A stretch of 64,000 nucleotides of DNA from Bradyrhizobium manausense (GCF_018131105.1 NZ_JAFCJI010000003.1:186001-250000), one strand, 5' to 3'; counted from the first letter of the stretch, positions 8,659-18,490 are shown. Program-made: numbers and translations. The notes: generated from the letters alone by a model not told the origin.

Positions 8659-9984
8659 GTGACAAGCAGCTCCCACGAGACCACCACCGCAAGTCGCACC
8701 ACCGGCATCCCCGCCCTTCTGAAGACCGCCTTCATCAACGCCCTGATCGCGCTGGTGCTGTTCTCGCTGATGATCGGCATCCGCACCGAGGCGGGCTCGG
8801 ACGGCCAGCTCACCTACTGGACGCGCTTCGGTGACCTCGCTTCGATCGTCGCTGCGGTGTTCGGCGGCTCGATCGTGATCGATCTGCTCAGGCAGTGGAT
8901 CGGCCCGACCGGCGCGGAGAAGCTGGTGCCGGCGTCCGTGCAGAGCGGGATGTCGTTCATCGGCCGCTATCTCGCGCCGGCGCTGCTGATCTTCGCGCTG
9001 CTGGTGCCCGTGATCTTCTATAACCAGCGCTACATCCTCGACCTCGCGATCCTCGTGCTCACCTATGTCATGCTCGGCTGGGGCCTCAACGTGGTGGTCG
9101 GGCTCGCGGGCCTGCTCGATCTCGGCTATGTCGCGTTCTATGCCGTGGGCGCCTATTCCTACGCCCTGCTCGCGACCAATTTCGGCTGGTCGTTCTGGGT
9201 CTGCCTGCCGCTCGCCGGCATCCTGGCCGCATTCTGGGGCGTGCTGCTCGGCTTTCCCGTGCTACGCCTGCGCGGCGACTACCTCGCGATCGTGACGCTC
9301 GCCTTCGGCGAGATCATCCGCCTCGTCATCATCAACTGGCAGGATTTGACCGGCGGTCCCAACGGCGTCTCCGGCATTCCGCGCCCGTCCTTCTTCGGCA
9401 TTCCGCTCGACAACAGCGACGACGGCCTGGCGGCCAAGCTCGGCATCGAATACTCGCCGACCCATCGCATCGTCTTCCTGTTCTACCTGATCCTGGCCCT
9501 GGCGTTGCTCACCAACTGGGTGACGATCCGCCTGCGCCGCCTGCCGATCGGCCGCGCCTGGGAGGCGCTGCGCGAGGACGAGGTCGCCTGCCGCGCACTC
9601 GGCATCAACACCACGACCACCAAGCTCACGGCGTTCGCGACGGGCGCCATGTTCGGCGGCTTTGCAGGCGCGTTCTTCGCGACGCGCCAGGGCTTCATCA
9701 GCCCGGAATCCTTCACGTTCCAGGAATCGGCACTCGTGCTCGCCATCGTTGTGCTCGGCGGCATGGGCTCGCAACTCGGCGTCGCGCTCGCCGCACTCAC
9801 CATGATTGGCGGCTTCGAGCTGTTCCGCAGCCTCGAGACCTATCGCATGCTGGTGTTCGGCATGGCGATGGTGCTGATCATGATCTGGCGGCCGCGCGGA
9901 ATCATCGGCCATCGCGCGCCGACCGTGTTCCTGACCAAGGCGCAAGCCATCTCGTCCGACCTCGTCAAGGAGGGCCACGGATGA
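8659..9984 (+). CDS. livM: Branched-chain amino acid ABC transporter permease LivM
   Basis: A 441-residue permease, the second channel subunit. It has an N-terminal extension of ~100 residues with two extra hydrophobic segments before the conserved core. The core contains GLAGLLDLGYVAFYAVGAY (~150-168), LRGDYLAIVTLAFGEIIR, and the loop RAWEALREDEVACRALGI (~296-313). The start is a GTG at 8659, 13 bp after livH. It overlaps livG by 4 bp (ATGA), indicating translational coupling. Confidence 0.94.
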   Translation: MTSSSHETTTASRTTGIPALLKTAFINALIALVLFSLMIGIRTEAGSDGQLTYWTRFGDLASIVAAVFGGSIVIDLLRQWIGPTGAEKLVPASVQSGMSFIGRYLAPALLIFALLVPVIFYNQRYILDLAILVLTYVMLGWGLNVVVGLAGLLDLGYVAFYAVGAYSYALLATNFGWSFWVCLPLAGILAAFWGVLLGFPVLRLRGDYLAIVTLAFGEIIRLVIINWQDLTGGPNGVSGIPRPSFFGIPLDNSDDGLAAKLGIEYSPTHRIVFLFYLILALALLTNWVTIRLRRLPIGRAWEALREDEVACRALGINTTTTKLTAFATGAMFGGFAGAFFATRQGFISPESFTFQESALVLAIVVLGGMGSQLGVALAALTMIGGFELFRSLETYRMLVFGMAMVLIMIWRPRGIIGHRAPTVFLTKAQAISSDLVKEGHG

Positions 9985-10814
9985 GCGGCGAGACAATTCT
10001 CAGCGTCGACCGGCTCACCATGCGCTTCGGCGGCATCGTCGCCGTGCAGGATCTGTCGTTCGCGGCCGAGCGAAAGAAGATCACCGCGCTGATCGGACCG
10101 AACGGCGCCGGCAAGACCACGGTCTTCAACTGCATCACCGGCTTCTACAAGCCGAGCGGCGGCGCCATCCGCCTCACCCATGACGACGGCCGGCAAATCG
10201 CGCTGGAACGGCTCAACGATTTCCGCATCGCCAAGCAGGCCAAGGTCGCCCGCACCTTCCAGAACATCCGGCTGTTTCCCGGCATGACGGCGCTGGAGAA
10301 CCTGATGGTGGCGCAGCACAACACATTGATGCGTGCTTCGGGCTTCACGTTTCTCGGCCTGATCGGCGTCCCCACCTATCGCGACGCCGAGAAGCAGGCG
10401 ATCGCGCTCGCCACCGACTGGCTCAAGCGGATCAATTTGCTCGACCGCGCCGACGACGCCGCCGGTAATCTCGCCTATGGCGACCAGCGACGGCTTGAGA
10501 TCGCACGCGCGATGTGCACCGAGCCCGCGCTTCTGTGTCTCGACGAGCCCGCCGCCGGCCTCAATGCACGCGAGAGCGCCGCGCTGAGCGAGCTCCTGCA
10601 ATCGATCCGCAACGAGCTCGGCACCTCGATCCTCCTGATCGAGCACGACATGTCCGTGGTGATGGAAATCTCCGACCACATCGTTGTCATGGATCACGGC
10701 GTGAAGATCGCGCAGGGCACGCCGCGGGAGGTGCGCGACGATCCCAAGGTGATCGCCGCCTATCTCGGCACCGACGAAGATGAGGCCGCAGCCGTGATGG
10801 AGAGCGGGTCGTGA
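9981..10814 (+). CDS. livG: Branched-chain amino acid ABC transporter ATPase LivG
   Basis: A 277-residue ABC ATPase. Walker A is GPNGAGKTT (near residue 37), the signature segment is NLAYGDQRRLEIARAM (~167-182), and Walker B is LLCLDEPAAGLN. LivG proteins characteristically have the YGDQRRLEIAR form instead of LSGGQ, as here. It works with LivF on the cytoplasmic face of LivHM. It overlaps livM at its start and livF at its stop. Confidence 0.94.
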   Translation: MSGETILSVDRLTMRFGGIVAVQDLSFAAERKKITALIGPNGAGKTTVFNCITGFYKPSGGAIRLTHDDGRQIALERLNDFRIAKQAKVARTFQNIRLFPGMTALENLMVAQHNTLMRASGFTFLGLIGVPTYRDAEKQAIALATDWLKRINLLDRADDAAGNLAYGDQRRLEIARAMCTEPALLCLDEPAAGLNARESAALSELLQSIRNELGTSILLIEHDMSVVMEISDHIVVMDHGVKIAQGTPREVRDDPKVIAAYLGTDEDEAAAVMESGS

Positions 10815-11554
10815 CGTCGGCTTCCACACCCCTGCTCGCGATCCGCGGCTTGCGTGCCGCGTATGGCAAGATCGAAGCCCTGAAGGGCGTCGACGTCGAG
10901 ATCAATTCCGGCGAGATCGTCGCCCTGATCGGCGCCAACGGCGCCGGCAAGTCGACGCTGATGATGACGATCTTCGGCAAGCCGCGCGCCCGCGCCGGCC
11001 AGATCCTGTACGAAGGCCGCGACATCACCGACGTGCCCACCCACGAGATCGCGCATCTGCGTATCGCGCAGTCGCCCGAGGGACGCCGCATCTTCCCGCG
11101 CATGAGCGTGGCCGAGAACCTCCAGATGGGCGCGGACGCCACCGCGTGCACCGATGCCGAACGCGAGGCGACGCTGGAGCGCGTGTTCACGCTGTTTCCA
11201 CGGCTGAAGGAGCGCTACGTCCAGCGCGGCGGCACGCTCTCCGGCGGCGAACAGCAGATGCTGGCGATCGGCCGTGCCCTGATGAGCCGCCCGCGCCTGC
11301 TCCTGCTCGACGAGCCCTCGCTCGGGCTCGCACCGCTGATCGCGCGCCAGATCTTCGACGCGATCCGCACCCTGAACCGCCAGGACGGCCTGACCGTCCT
11401 GATCGTCGAGCAGAACGCCAACCACGCGCTCAAGCTCGCACACCGCGGCTATGTCATGGTCAATGGCCTGATCACCCTGGCCGGAACGGGCGCCGAGTTG
11501 CTGCAGCGCCCCGAGATTCGCGCCGCCTATCTGGAAGGCGGCCGCCACGGCTGA
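10811..11554 (+). CDS. livF: Branched-chain amino acid ABC transporter ATPase LivF
   Basis: A 247-residue ABC ATPase. Walker A is GANGAGKST (~38-46), the signature is LSGGEQQMLAIGRALM (~144-159), and Walker B is LLLLDEPSLGLAP, the LivF-specific form. It starts at a GTG that overlaps the livG stop (GTGA). Together with LivG it energises the importer. Confidence 0.94.
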   Translation: MTSASTPLLAIRGLRAAYGKIEALKGVDVEINSGEIVALIGANGAGKSTLMMTIFGKPRARAGQILYEGRDITDVPTHEIAHLRIAQSPEGRRIFPRMSVAENLQMGADATACTDAEREATLERVFTLFPRLKERYVQRGGTLSGGEQQMLAIGRALMSRPRLLLLDEPSLGLAPLIARQIFDAIRTLNRQDGLTVLIVEQNANHALKLAHRGYVMVNGLITLAGTGAELLQRPEIRAAYLEGGRHG

Positions 11555-11724
11555 GCCTGTCCGGTGCCGGGGAAGCCGGGTTCGGTGCGGCTGAATGCGC
11601 CGAAATATCTGCGCCCATGCCCGTATTTTGCCGGTGACTTCTCCCGCAATTCATTCAAGAATGGCGCCGGTTTGAACCGGGCCAATCCGGCAACTTCCAC
11701 AGACGATCACCCGCGAGGTATCTC

Positions 11725-12843
11725 ATGAAATCACTGAAGCTCATCGGTCTGGCATTCGGCGCGTCGATTGCGCTGTCGGGCGCGGCATTCGCGCAGGATG
11801 TCACCATCGCAGTCGCAGGCCCGATGACCGGCGGCGAATCCGCCTTCGGCCGCCAGATGAAGAACGGCGCCGAAATGGCCGTGGCCGACATCAACGCCGC
11901 CGGCGGCGTCAACGGCAAGAAGCTCGCGCTCGACATCGAGGATGACGCCTGCGATCCGAAGCAGGCCCGTTCGGTCGCCGAGAAGATCGCAAGCGCGAAG
12001 ATTCCGTTCGTCGCCGGGCATTACTGCTCGTCGTCGTCGATCCCGGCTTCTGAAGCCTATGCCGACGGCAACGTGCTCGAGATTACGCCTGCCTCGACCA
12101 ACCCGCTTTTCACCGAGCGCAAGCTCTGGAACGTGGCGCGCGTCTGCGGCCGTGACGATCAGCAGGGCCTGATCGCCGCGCAGTACATTGCCAAGAACTT
12201 CAAGGGCAAGAACATCGCGATCCTCAACGACAAGACCACTTACGGCAAGGGTCTGGCCGATGAGACCAAGAAGGCGCTGAACAAGGCCGGCATCACCGAG
12301 AAGATGTACGAGTCCTACAACAAGGGCGACAAGGACTTCAACGCGATCGTCTCGCGCCTGAAGAAGGACAACATCGATCTCGTCTATGTCGGCGGCTACC
12401 ACCAGGAAAGCGGCTTGATCCTGCGCCAGATGCGCGACCAGGGCCTCAAGACGATCCTGATGGCCGGCGACGCGCTCGCCGACAAGGAATACGCGTCCAT
12501 CACCGGCCCCGCCGGCGAAGGCACGCTGTTCACCTTCGGCCCCGATCCGCGCAACAAGCCGACCGCGAAAAAGATCGTCGACGCCTTCAAGGCGAAGAAC
12601 ATCGATCCCGAAGGCTATACGCTCTACACCTACGCGGCGATGCAGGTCTGGTCGCAGGCGGCCAAGAAAGCCGGCACCACCGATGCCAAGAAGGTCATGG
12701 AGGCGATGAAGGCCGGCAAGTGGGACACCGTGATCGGCCCGATCGAGTATGACGCCAAGGGCGACATCAAGCAGCTCGACTACGTCGTCTACAAGTGGGA
12801 CGCCAAGGGCGGCTACTCCGAGATCAAGGGCAACGGTACCTGA
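11725..12843 (+). CDS. livJ: Branched-chain amino acid ABC transporter substrate-binding protein
   Basis: A 372-residue periplasmic binding protein (type 1 fold). A signal peptide ends near AFA|Q at residue 23. The mature protein opens VTIAVAGPMTGGESAFGRQ, the family's ligand-site entry. The motifs VAGHYCSSSSIPASE (~100-114) and NVARVCGRDDQQG match Leu/Ile/Val-binding proteins. It is the last gene of the liv run, separated from livF by 170 bp, and is followed by a terminator. The exact amino-acid specificity cannot be read from sequence. Confidence 0.92.
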   Translation: MKSLKLIGLAFGASIALSGAAFAQDVTIAVAGPMTGGESAFGRQMKNGAEMAVADINAAGGVNGKKLALDIEDDACDPKQARSVAEKIASAKIPFVAGHYCSSSSIPASEAYADGNVLEITPASTNPLFTERKLWNVARVCGRDDQQGLIAAQYIAKNFKGKNIAILNDKTTYGKGLADETKKALNKAGITEKMYESYNKGDKDFNAIVSRLKKDNIDLVYVGGYHQESGLILRQMRDQGLKTILMAGDALADKEYASITGPAGEGTLFTFGPDPRNKPTAKKIVDAFKAKNIDPEGYTLYTYAAMQVWSQAAKKAGTTDAKKVMEAMKAGKWDTVIGPIEYDAKGDIKQLDYVVYKWDAKGGYSEIKGNGT

Positions 12844-12876
12844 GACAGCGTGCCTGACCTTTCAACGATCGACGTC

Positions 12877-12905
12877 AACGCCCCGGTTCGCCGGGGCGTT
12901 TTCTT
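12877..12905 (+). terminator. Rho-independent terminator after livJ
   Basis: A 10-bp perfect stem (AACGCCCCGG / CCGGGGCGTT) with a TTCG tetraloop is followed by a T-rich stretch (TTCTTT). It lies 33 bp after the livJ stop and ends the liv operon. The same stem core and tetraloop occur in the terminator after rpsD. Confidence 0.92.
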
Positions 12906-12916
12906 TCGCAGCACCG

Positions 12917-13306
12917 TCAGACGGCCGCCGCGGACAATTCGTCGCCCGACGCTTGCTGCGCCCTCCGGAGCGCTTGCAACAGGTCGTTCGGCCGAAACGG
13001 CTTTTGCAGACAGACGACGCCGTCAAGGCCCGGCGCCTCGCCCATGAAATCCAGCGCCGTCATCCCCGATACCGCCACGATCGGAAATCCGGGAGCCCGC
13101 TCACGAATGGCGGTCATGACCTCGATACCGCTGGTGTCGGTCAGGAAAATGTCGACAATCGCCGCGTCGAAAACGTCTTCGCCAAAGGCCTTCAGGCCGG
13201 CCGCGCCGCTCTCGGCTTCAACCACGTCATATTGGTTGACCCGAAGGACGATCGAGACCATGGCGCGGACGTCCTTCTGGTCGTCGACAACAAGGACACG
13301 GGGCAT
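12917..13306 (-). CDS. Stand-alone response-regulator receiver protein
   Basis: A 129-residue single receiver domain with no output domain. It has the acidic pair D8/D9, the probable phospho-acceptor D52 (in AAIVDIFLTDTSG), and Lys in the CLQKPFRP loop near the C-terminus. Such proteins act as phosphorelay intermediates or bind partner proteins. It is divergent from the hybrid kinase gene across about 280 bp, suggesting that the two belong to one pathway. No promoter is clear enough to annotate. Confidence 0.88.
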   Translation of the reverse strand: MPRVLVVDDQKDVRAMVSIVLRVNQYDVVEAESGAAGLKAFGEDVFDAAIVDIFLTDTSGIEVMTAIRERAPGFPIVAVSGMTALDFMGEAPGLDGVVCLQKPFRPNDLLQALRRAQQASGDELSAAAV

Positions 13307-13492
13307 GGGAACAACTTCCGAATTCGTATCATTAATTGGTTCAATTCAAACGGCGGGGTGCGCCAAGGCAGTATGGGGGCGGTCCAGTAAAGCCAACCTT
13401 ACTGATTCCCTATTCCGATTCCCTGTCCGAGTTAAGTAAGCTGTAACCCTCGGTTGAGTCGCGGGCATATCCCCTCGGGACACGCGCCCGGA

Positions 13493-13537
13493 GCCGGCTA
13501 CCATGGAGGCCAAGGCCGAAGTACGAAGGTAGCCGGC
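13493..13537. promoter_or_regulatory. Perfect 10-bp inverted repeat in the hybrid-kinase leader
   Basis: GCCGGCTACC (13493-13502) and GGTAGCCGGC (13528-13537) are exact reverse complements separated by 25 bases. The spacer itself contains GGCC-AA-GGCC. It lies just before the first possible start codon of the kinase gene. It could be an operator or an mRNA hairpin covering the translation start. Function not known. Confidence 0.5.
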
Positions 13538-13584
13538 CAATGAAGTCACGTGGACTACCCATGCCGACCCAACGAGAGGTCAAC

Positions 13585-16365
13585 GTGCACGCCAGGAACG
13601 ACCGAAGCACATTCCTTTCGACGTTGCCGGCCACGCAGAGCGATCGCACTGCAGCATTGGCGATCGTCGGGATCTCCGCGATCCTGTTCGCACTGGCCGT
13701 CCCCTTCGCAGGGACTCCGCTGATCCAGGTACCGGCCTTCGTGGCCAGCTACCAGTCGGCGCTCGCCGTCAACGACATCATCACCTCGGTCCTGCTGCTG
13801 TCGCAATTCGCCGTGCTGCGCAGCCGCGCACTGCTGCTGCTGTCGACCGGCTATCTGTTCACAGCTGCGGCGGCGGTGACCCACGCCCTCACCTTCCCGG
13901 GTTTGTTCGCGCCGACCGGACTGCTGGGCGCCAGCACCCAGACCACGGTCTGGCTCTACATGATCTGGCACGGCGGATTCCCCTTGTTCGTGCTGGCCTA
14001 TGGATGGCTGAAGGACGGTAACGGCGGCAACAAGGTCGATGGACCGACCGAGCGCTCGGTCGTGCTCGCCGTCCTCAGCGTGATCGCCGCCATGATCGCC
14101 ATCGCCTGGATCGTCACGGCACAGCACGATCTGCTGCCGGTCCTTTTGAAGGACGGCCGCTACACCACCACCATGATCGGTGTGGTATCCTTTGTCTGGT
14201 CCTTGAGCTTCGCGGCACTGATCACGCTGTGGTTCCGCAAGCCGCATACCGTGATCGACGTCTGGCTGATGGTCACGATGTGCGCGTGGCTGTTCGACAT
14301 CGCACTGTCGGCCATCGTCAACATCGCCCGCTATGATCTCGGCTTCTATGCCGGCCGTCTCTACGGGCTTTGCGCCGCAAGCTTCGTGCTCGTCGTGCTC
14401 CTGATCGAGAATGTCCGCCTTCAGGCGAACACGATGGGCCTTGTCGGCCGGCTGCGCGAACAATCGGCGTCCGACCGCGACTATTACGGCAAACGCCTCG
14501 CGCTGTACGGCGCAGTGGTCGAGTCCTCCAACGATGCCATCATCACGGAGTCGCTCGACGGCCGCATCACGGGTTGGAACAGGGCCGCAGAGCGCCTGTT
14601 CGGTTATTCGGCGGCCGAAGCCGTCGGCCAATCGATCTACCTTGTGGTGCCGGAGGACCGAAGGGCCGAAGCCAGGGGTCTTCTCAACCGCGTCAGCACC
14701 AGCGAGTCGATTGCCCAGCACGAGACGGTCCGCATCCGCAAGGACGGCCGTCAAATCGACGTCGTCCTGAACGTGTCGCCACTGCGATCGGACAGCGGCG
14801 AGATCATCGGTGCATCCAAGATCGCCCATGACATCACCGAGGAAAAGCAGTCGCGCGAAAAGCTGCGCCGCGAAATCGAGGAACGTGAACGCATCTTCGA
14901 GACCTCGCAGGATCTGATCCTGGTCACCGACGGCTACGGCAATTTCGTCCAGGTCAGCCCGAGCGTGAAGGACATCCTCGGCTTCAGCCCGGAAGATTTC
15001 ATCGGCCACAGCGCGACTGAGTTCATCCACACCGACGACCTCGAAAAGACGCGGAGCGAGATGCGCAAGGCCCGCCGCGGCCGGACCAAGCGCAGCTTCG
15101 AGGCGCGCTACTATCATTACGACGGTCACGAGGTGACCCTGAACTGGGTGGGCAACTGGTCAGAGCCGGTGAAGCGCCATTTCTTCATCGGCCGCGACCT
15201 CACCGACAAGCAGGCTGCGGAGGCCCAGTTCCGGCAGGTCCAGAAGATGGATTCGATCGGCCAGTTGACCGGCGGCGTCGCTCACGATTTCAACAACGTC
15301 CTCACCGTCATTACCGGCACGATCGGTATTTTGGCGGACGCGGTCGCAGACCGGCCCGAGCTTGCCGCCATCACCAAGCTGATCGACGACGCCGCCGAGC
15401 GTGGCGCGCAGCTGACCAAGCACCTGCTCGCCTTCGCCCGCAAGCAGCCGCTTCAGCCGCGCGAGATCGACGTCAACGCCCTGGTGCTCGAGGCCGGCAA
15501 GCTGTTGCACCCGACGCTCGGCGAGCAGATCACCATCATGCCGCAGCTCACCGAGGATGCCTGGCCCGCACTGGTCGACCCGGGGCAGCTGTCCACGGCA
15601 ATCCTCAATCTCGCGCTGAATGCGCGCGATGCCATGCCCGACGGCGGCACCCTGGTGCTCGAGACCCGCAACATCTTCCTCGACGACGGCTATGCCAGCA
15701 TGAACCCCGATGTCGTCGCCGGCAATTACGTGATGATCGCGGTCAGCGATACCGGCTCGGGCATTCCGGCGGAGCTGCTCGAGCGGGTGTTCGATCCCTT
15801 CTTCACCACCAAGGAGGTCGGCAAAGGCACCGGCCTCGGGCTGAGCATGGTGTTCGGCTTCGTCAAGCAGTCCGGCGGCCACATCAAGATCTACAGCGAG
15901 GAAGGCCACGGCACGAGCGTGAAGATCTACCTGCCGCGGTCCACCGGCGTGCAGGAGACCGAGTACGAACAGCTCCAGAACGTGCCGATCACCGGCGGTG
16001 ACGAGAAGATCCTGATCGTCGAGGACGACGCGCTGGTGCGGCAGTATGTGGTGACCCAGGTCAAGAGCCTCGGCTATGCCGCGCTCGAGGCCGCCAACGC
16101 CGCCGAAGCCCTCGTCATCATCGATGCCGACAAGGAGATCGACCTGCTCTTCACCGACGTCATCATGCCCGGCAGCATGAACGGCCGCCAGCTCGCCGAC
16201 GAAGCCGCGCGGCGACGACCGGAACTGAAGACGCTGTTCACCTCGGGCTACACGGAAAACGCCATCGTCCATCACGGCCGGCTGGATTCCGGCGTGCTGC
16301 TGCTGGCCAAGCCGTACCGCAAGTCGGAGCTCGCCAAGATGCTCAGGACGGCGCTGGCGAGTTGA
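13585..16365 (+). CDS. MASE4-PAS-PAS hybrid sensor histidine kinase
   Basis: About 926 residues. The N-terminal ~270 residues hold about eight hydrophobic segments of the MASE4 membrane-sensor type. Two PAS domains follow, then a HisKA domain with phospho-His in GGVAHDFNNVL (H567 in this numbering). The HATPase domain has NLALNARDAMPDGG, DTGSGIPAE and GKGTGLGLSMVFG. A C-terminal receiver has its acceptor at D858 (LLFTDVIMPG). The GTG at 13585 has GAGAGG 5 bp upstream and is preferred. In-frame ATGs at 13540 and 13561 are alternatives. It is divergent from a lone receiver. The signal sensed is unknown. Confidence 0.9.
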   Translation: MHARNDRSTFLSTLPATQSDRTAALAIVGISAILFALAVPFAGTPLIQVPAFVASYQSALAVNDIITSVLLLSQFAVLRSRALLLLSTGYLFTAAAAVTHALTFPGLFAPTGLLGASTQTTVWLYMIWHGGFPLFVLAYGWLKDGNGGNKVDGPTERSVVLAVLSVIAAMIAIAWIVTAQHDLLPVLLKDGRYTTTMIGVVSFVWSLSFAALITLWFRKPHTVIDVWLMVTMCAWLFDIALSAIVNIARYDLGFYAGRLYGLCAASFVLVVLLIENVRLQANTMGLVGRLREQSASDRDYYGKRLALYGAVVESSNDAIITESLDGRITGWNRAAERLFGYSAAEAVGQSIYLVVPEDRRAEARGLLNRVSTSESIAQHETVRIRKDGRQIDVVLNVSPLRSDSGEIIGASKIAHDITEEKQSREKLRREIEERERIFETSQDLILVTDGYGNFVQVSPSVKDILGFSPEDFIGHSATEFIHTDDLEKTRSEMRKARRGRTKRSFEARYYHYDGHEVTLNWVGNWSEPVKRHFFIGRDLTDKQAAEAQFRQVQKMDSIGQLTGGVAHDFNNVLTVITGTIGILADAVADRPELAAITKLIDDAAERGAQLTKHLLAFARKQPLQPREIDVNALVLEAGKLLHPTLGEQITIMPQLTEDAWPALVDPGQLSTAILNLALNARDAMPDGGTLVLETRNIFLDDGYASMNPDVVAGNYVMIAVSDTGSGIPAELLERVFDPFFTTKEVGKGTGLGLSMVFGFVKQSGGHIKIYSEEGHGTSVKIYLPRSTGVQETEYEQLQNVPITGGDEKILIVEDDALVRQYVVTQVKSLGYAALEAANAAEALVIIDADKEIDLLFTDVIMPGSMNGRQLADEAARRRPELKTLFTSGYTENAIVHHGRLDSGVLLLAKPYRKSELAKMLRTALAS

Positions 16366-16413
16366 GCGCGATGCGCGCGTGCGCTATCGCTGAGGCCGTG
16401 CTAGCCGCATGGA

Positions 16414-17418
16414 GTGCCGTCCTTGAAAAACCTCATCACCGATATCGCCGGCGTCCGCGTCGGCCATGCCCATGACGCGAAGCTGGCCTCCGGCGTGACG
16501 GCCATCGTGTTCGACGAGCCGGCGGTGGCGGCGATCGACGTCCGCGGCGGCGGCCCCGGCACACGCGAGGACGCGCTGCTCGATCCCGCCAATACGGTCG
16601 AACGCGTCGACGCGATAGCACTGTCGGGCGGCTCCGCCTTCGGGATCGAGGCCGGCGGCGGCATCCAGGCCTGGCTCGCCGAACAGGGCCGCGGCTTCCG
16701 CGTGCGCGAGGCGCTGATCCCCATCGTTCCGGGCGCGATCCTGTTCGACCTGCTCAATGGCGGCGACAAGGCTTGGGAGCGCTTTCCGCCCTATCGCGAG
16801 CTCGGCTTCGCCGCAGCGGCCGCCGCGGGGACGGAGTTTGCGCTCGGCAGCGTCGGGGCGGGCTTTGGGGCCACCACCGCGACGTTCAAGGGCGGGCTCG
16901 GTTCGGCGTCCGCCGTCACCAGCAACGGCATCAAGGTCGCGGCCATCATCGCCGTCAATGCGGTGGGCAGCGCCACCGTCGGCGACGGACCGTGGTTCTG
17001 GGCCGCGCCGTTCGAGGTCAACGGCGAGTTCGGTGGTCGCGGACTGCCCGACAAATTCACCGACGACATGCTCAAGATGCGCATCAAGGGCGGCCCTGCC
17101 GCAACCGAGCGCGAGAACACCACGATCGGCGTCGTCGTCACCGATGCGGTGCTGACCAAGCCCCAGGCCAAGCGGCTGGCGATGATCGCGCACACGGGCT
17201 TTGCGCGAGCGATCTATCCGGTGCATGCCCCGACCGATGGTGACGTGCTGTTCGCCGCCGCGACATGTGCGAAGCCGATCGATCCGATCGTCGGCATGAC
17301 CGAGCTCGGCATGGTCGCCGCCAACGTGGTCGCTCGCGCCATTGCCCGCGGCGTCCATAGCGCAACCGCGCTGCCGTTCCCGGGCGCGCAGTCCGCGTGG
17401 AATGATCGGTTCGGCTAA
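16414..17418 (+). CDS. P1/S58-family peptidase (DmpA-like aminopeptidase)
   Basis: A 334-residue protein of the DmpA/ornithine-acetyltransferase-fold peptidase family. It begins with ITDIAGVRVGHAHD, typical of this family, and contains DVRGGGPGTREDALLDP and SGGSAFGIEAGGGI. These enzymes self-cleave before a Ser or Thr to form alpha and beta chains and hydrolyse small N-terminal peptides or beta-peptides. The likely autocleavage region is the Gly/Ser-rich part around residues 225-260, but I cannot fix the residue. The start is a GTG (16414), 48 bp after the kinase gene. Confidence 0.85.
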   Translation: MPSLKNLITDIAGVRVGHAHDAKLASGVTAIVFDEPAVAAIDVRGGGPGTREDALLDPANTVERVDAIALSGGSAFGIEAGGGIQAWLAEQGRGFRVREALIPIVPGAILFDLLNGGDKAWERFPPYRELGFAAAAAAGTEFALGSVGAGFGATTATFKGGLGSASAVTSNGIKVAAIIAVNAVGSATVGDGPWFWAAPFEVNGEFGGRGLPDKFTDDMLKMRIKGGPAATERENTTIGVVVTDAVLTKPQAKRLAMIAHTGFARAIYPVHAPTDGDVLFAAATCAKPIDPIVGMTELGMVAANVVARAIARGVHSATALPFPGAQSAWNDRFG

Positions 17419-17433
17419 TGCCTCAGAGCGTGC

Positions 17434-18237
17434 TTACACGCTCATCGACATGCTGGACGTCGCAGATCCCGACGATCCCTGCGTCTGGTTCTGCATCATC
17501 TGCGCAAACCAGTCATAGGGCGAATTGCCGGCGCCCGACCCATGCGAAGAGCTGGAAGCGCCGGGCACCGTCGTCGTCATCTTGAAACCATCGGCATAGG
17601 TGACGGTGGTGGTGCTGGAGCCGTCGGCACCGGTCGTCGTGGTCGAGGTCGACCCGCCGCTCGACGATGAGGACGAATTTGATTCGCTGCCTGACGCATC
17701 GCCCGAGCCGCTCGCGGCGTGCGCATGGTGGTGGCCACCGTGATGGCCACTGCCCTTCAGCGCCTTGGACATCTCGTCCAGGCTGACGCTGTCGTCGGAA
17801 TTGCCATCGAGCTTGGAGAACACGTCGTCGGCCTGCGCGAGGTTGGTGCCACCGGCACCCAGCGCGTTCTCGAACTCGGACTTGGTGATCTGGCCGTCGC
17901 CATTGGCGTCGATCTGCGAGAACAGGTCCTTCAGCGCGTCGTTCCGGCTCGTCGATGTCGAGGACGTCGCGCTCGACGATGTGGAGCTGGTCGAGTCCGA
18001 CGACTGGCTTTGTGCCGCGAACAGCGCATTCATGGTCTCTGGCGAGATTTGCGGGTATCGGCCGGCATTGACCGACGAGGTCGCGGTGCGCGTCGTGCTG
18101 TTGTCGCTGTCGATCGCGAACGGATTGGTCGACGCGCCTTGTGACGAACCCGCCTGTTGCGTCGAGGACGTTTTCGAGTTCGTCAGCGATTGAATGGCAT
18201 CAAGCGCACTCGAGACGGCACCAAGCGCAAACAACAT
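17434..18237 (-). CDS. EF-hand calcium-binding protein with Ser/Thr-rich tail
   Basis: About 267 residues. Two adjacent EF-hand loops are visible: DANGDGQITKSE and DGNSDDSVSLDE, both with the 1-3-5-12 acidic pattern. N-terminal to them is a Ser/Thr-rich region, and C-terminal is a His-rich stretch (GHHGGHHHAHA) followed by a long Ser/Thr/Gly-rich tail. It probably binds Ca2+, and the His cluster could bind a transition metal. The ATG at 18237 (MLFALGAV), with GGAG 9 bp upstream, is preferred over an ATG six codons earlier. Export is likely but no clean signal cleavage site is seen. Confidence 0.8.
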   Translation of the reverse strand: MLFALGAVSSALDAIQSLTNSKTSSTQQAGSSQGASTNPFAIDSDNSTTRTATSSVNAGRYPQISPETMNALFAAQSQSSDSTSSTSSSATSSTSTSRNDALKDLFSQIDANGDGQITKSEFENALGAGGTNLAQADDVFSKLDGNSDDSVSLDEMSKALKGSGHHGGHHHAHAASGSGDASGSESNSSSSSSGGSTSTTTTGADGSSTTTVTYADGFKMTTTVPGASSSSHGSGAGNSPYDWFAQMMQNQTQGSSGSATSSMSMSV

Positions 18238-18490
18238 TGCACAACTCCAACCCATGCGGCATTGCCGCAGCCAATGTTCCGCCGTGAGGTCAGCAAGCGA
18301 CGTGCCAACGCGAAAAGCTCAATGAAATCCGTATCCGTCGTGTCGTGCGAGGTGCGGGACCATCGGCAATTCATGCCGCCGCCGGCAGAAATTTCCGCCC
18401 ACAGGAAGCTCACCCTCCCTGCATTGCCCGGCCGGGAGGCCCATGTTAGGCGAGGCCGTCAGCCTCTATGCCGCCCCGGGAAACCGCGCC

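Noticed and set aside
13555..15129. A 524-codon open frame on the minus strand opposite the hybrid kinase
   Set aside because: It is the antisense shadow of a gene with clear PAS, HisKA and ATPase motifs. Its translation is rich in His, Asp, Gln and Arg without any domain, typical of high-GC antisense frames.
18255..18269. TGCGGC-ATT-GCCGCA stem before the EF-hand gene
   Set aside because: A six-base GC-rich stem is expected by chance in this composition and has no T-tract or positional support.
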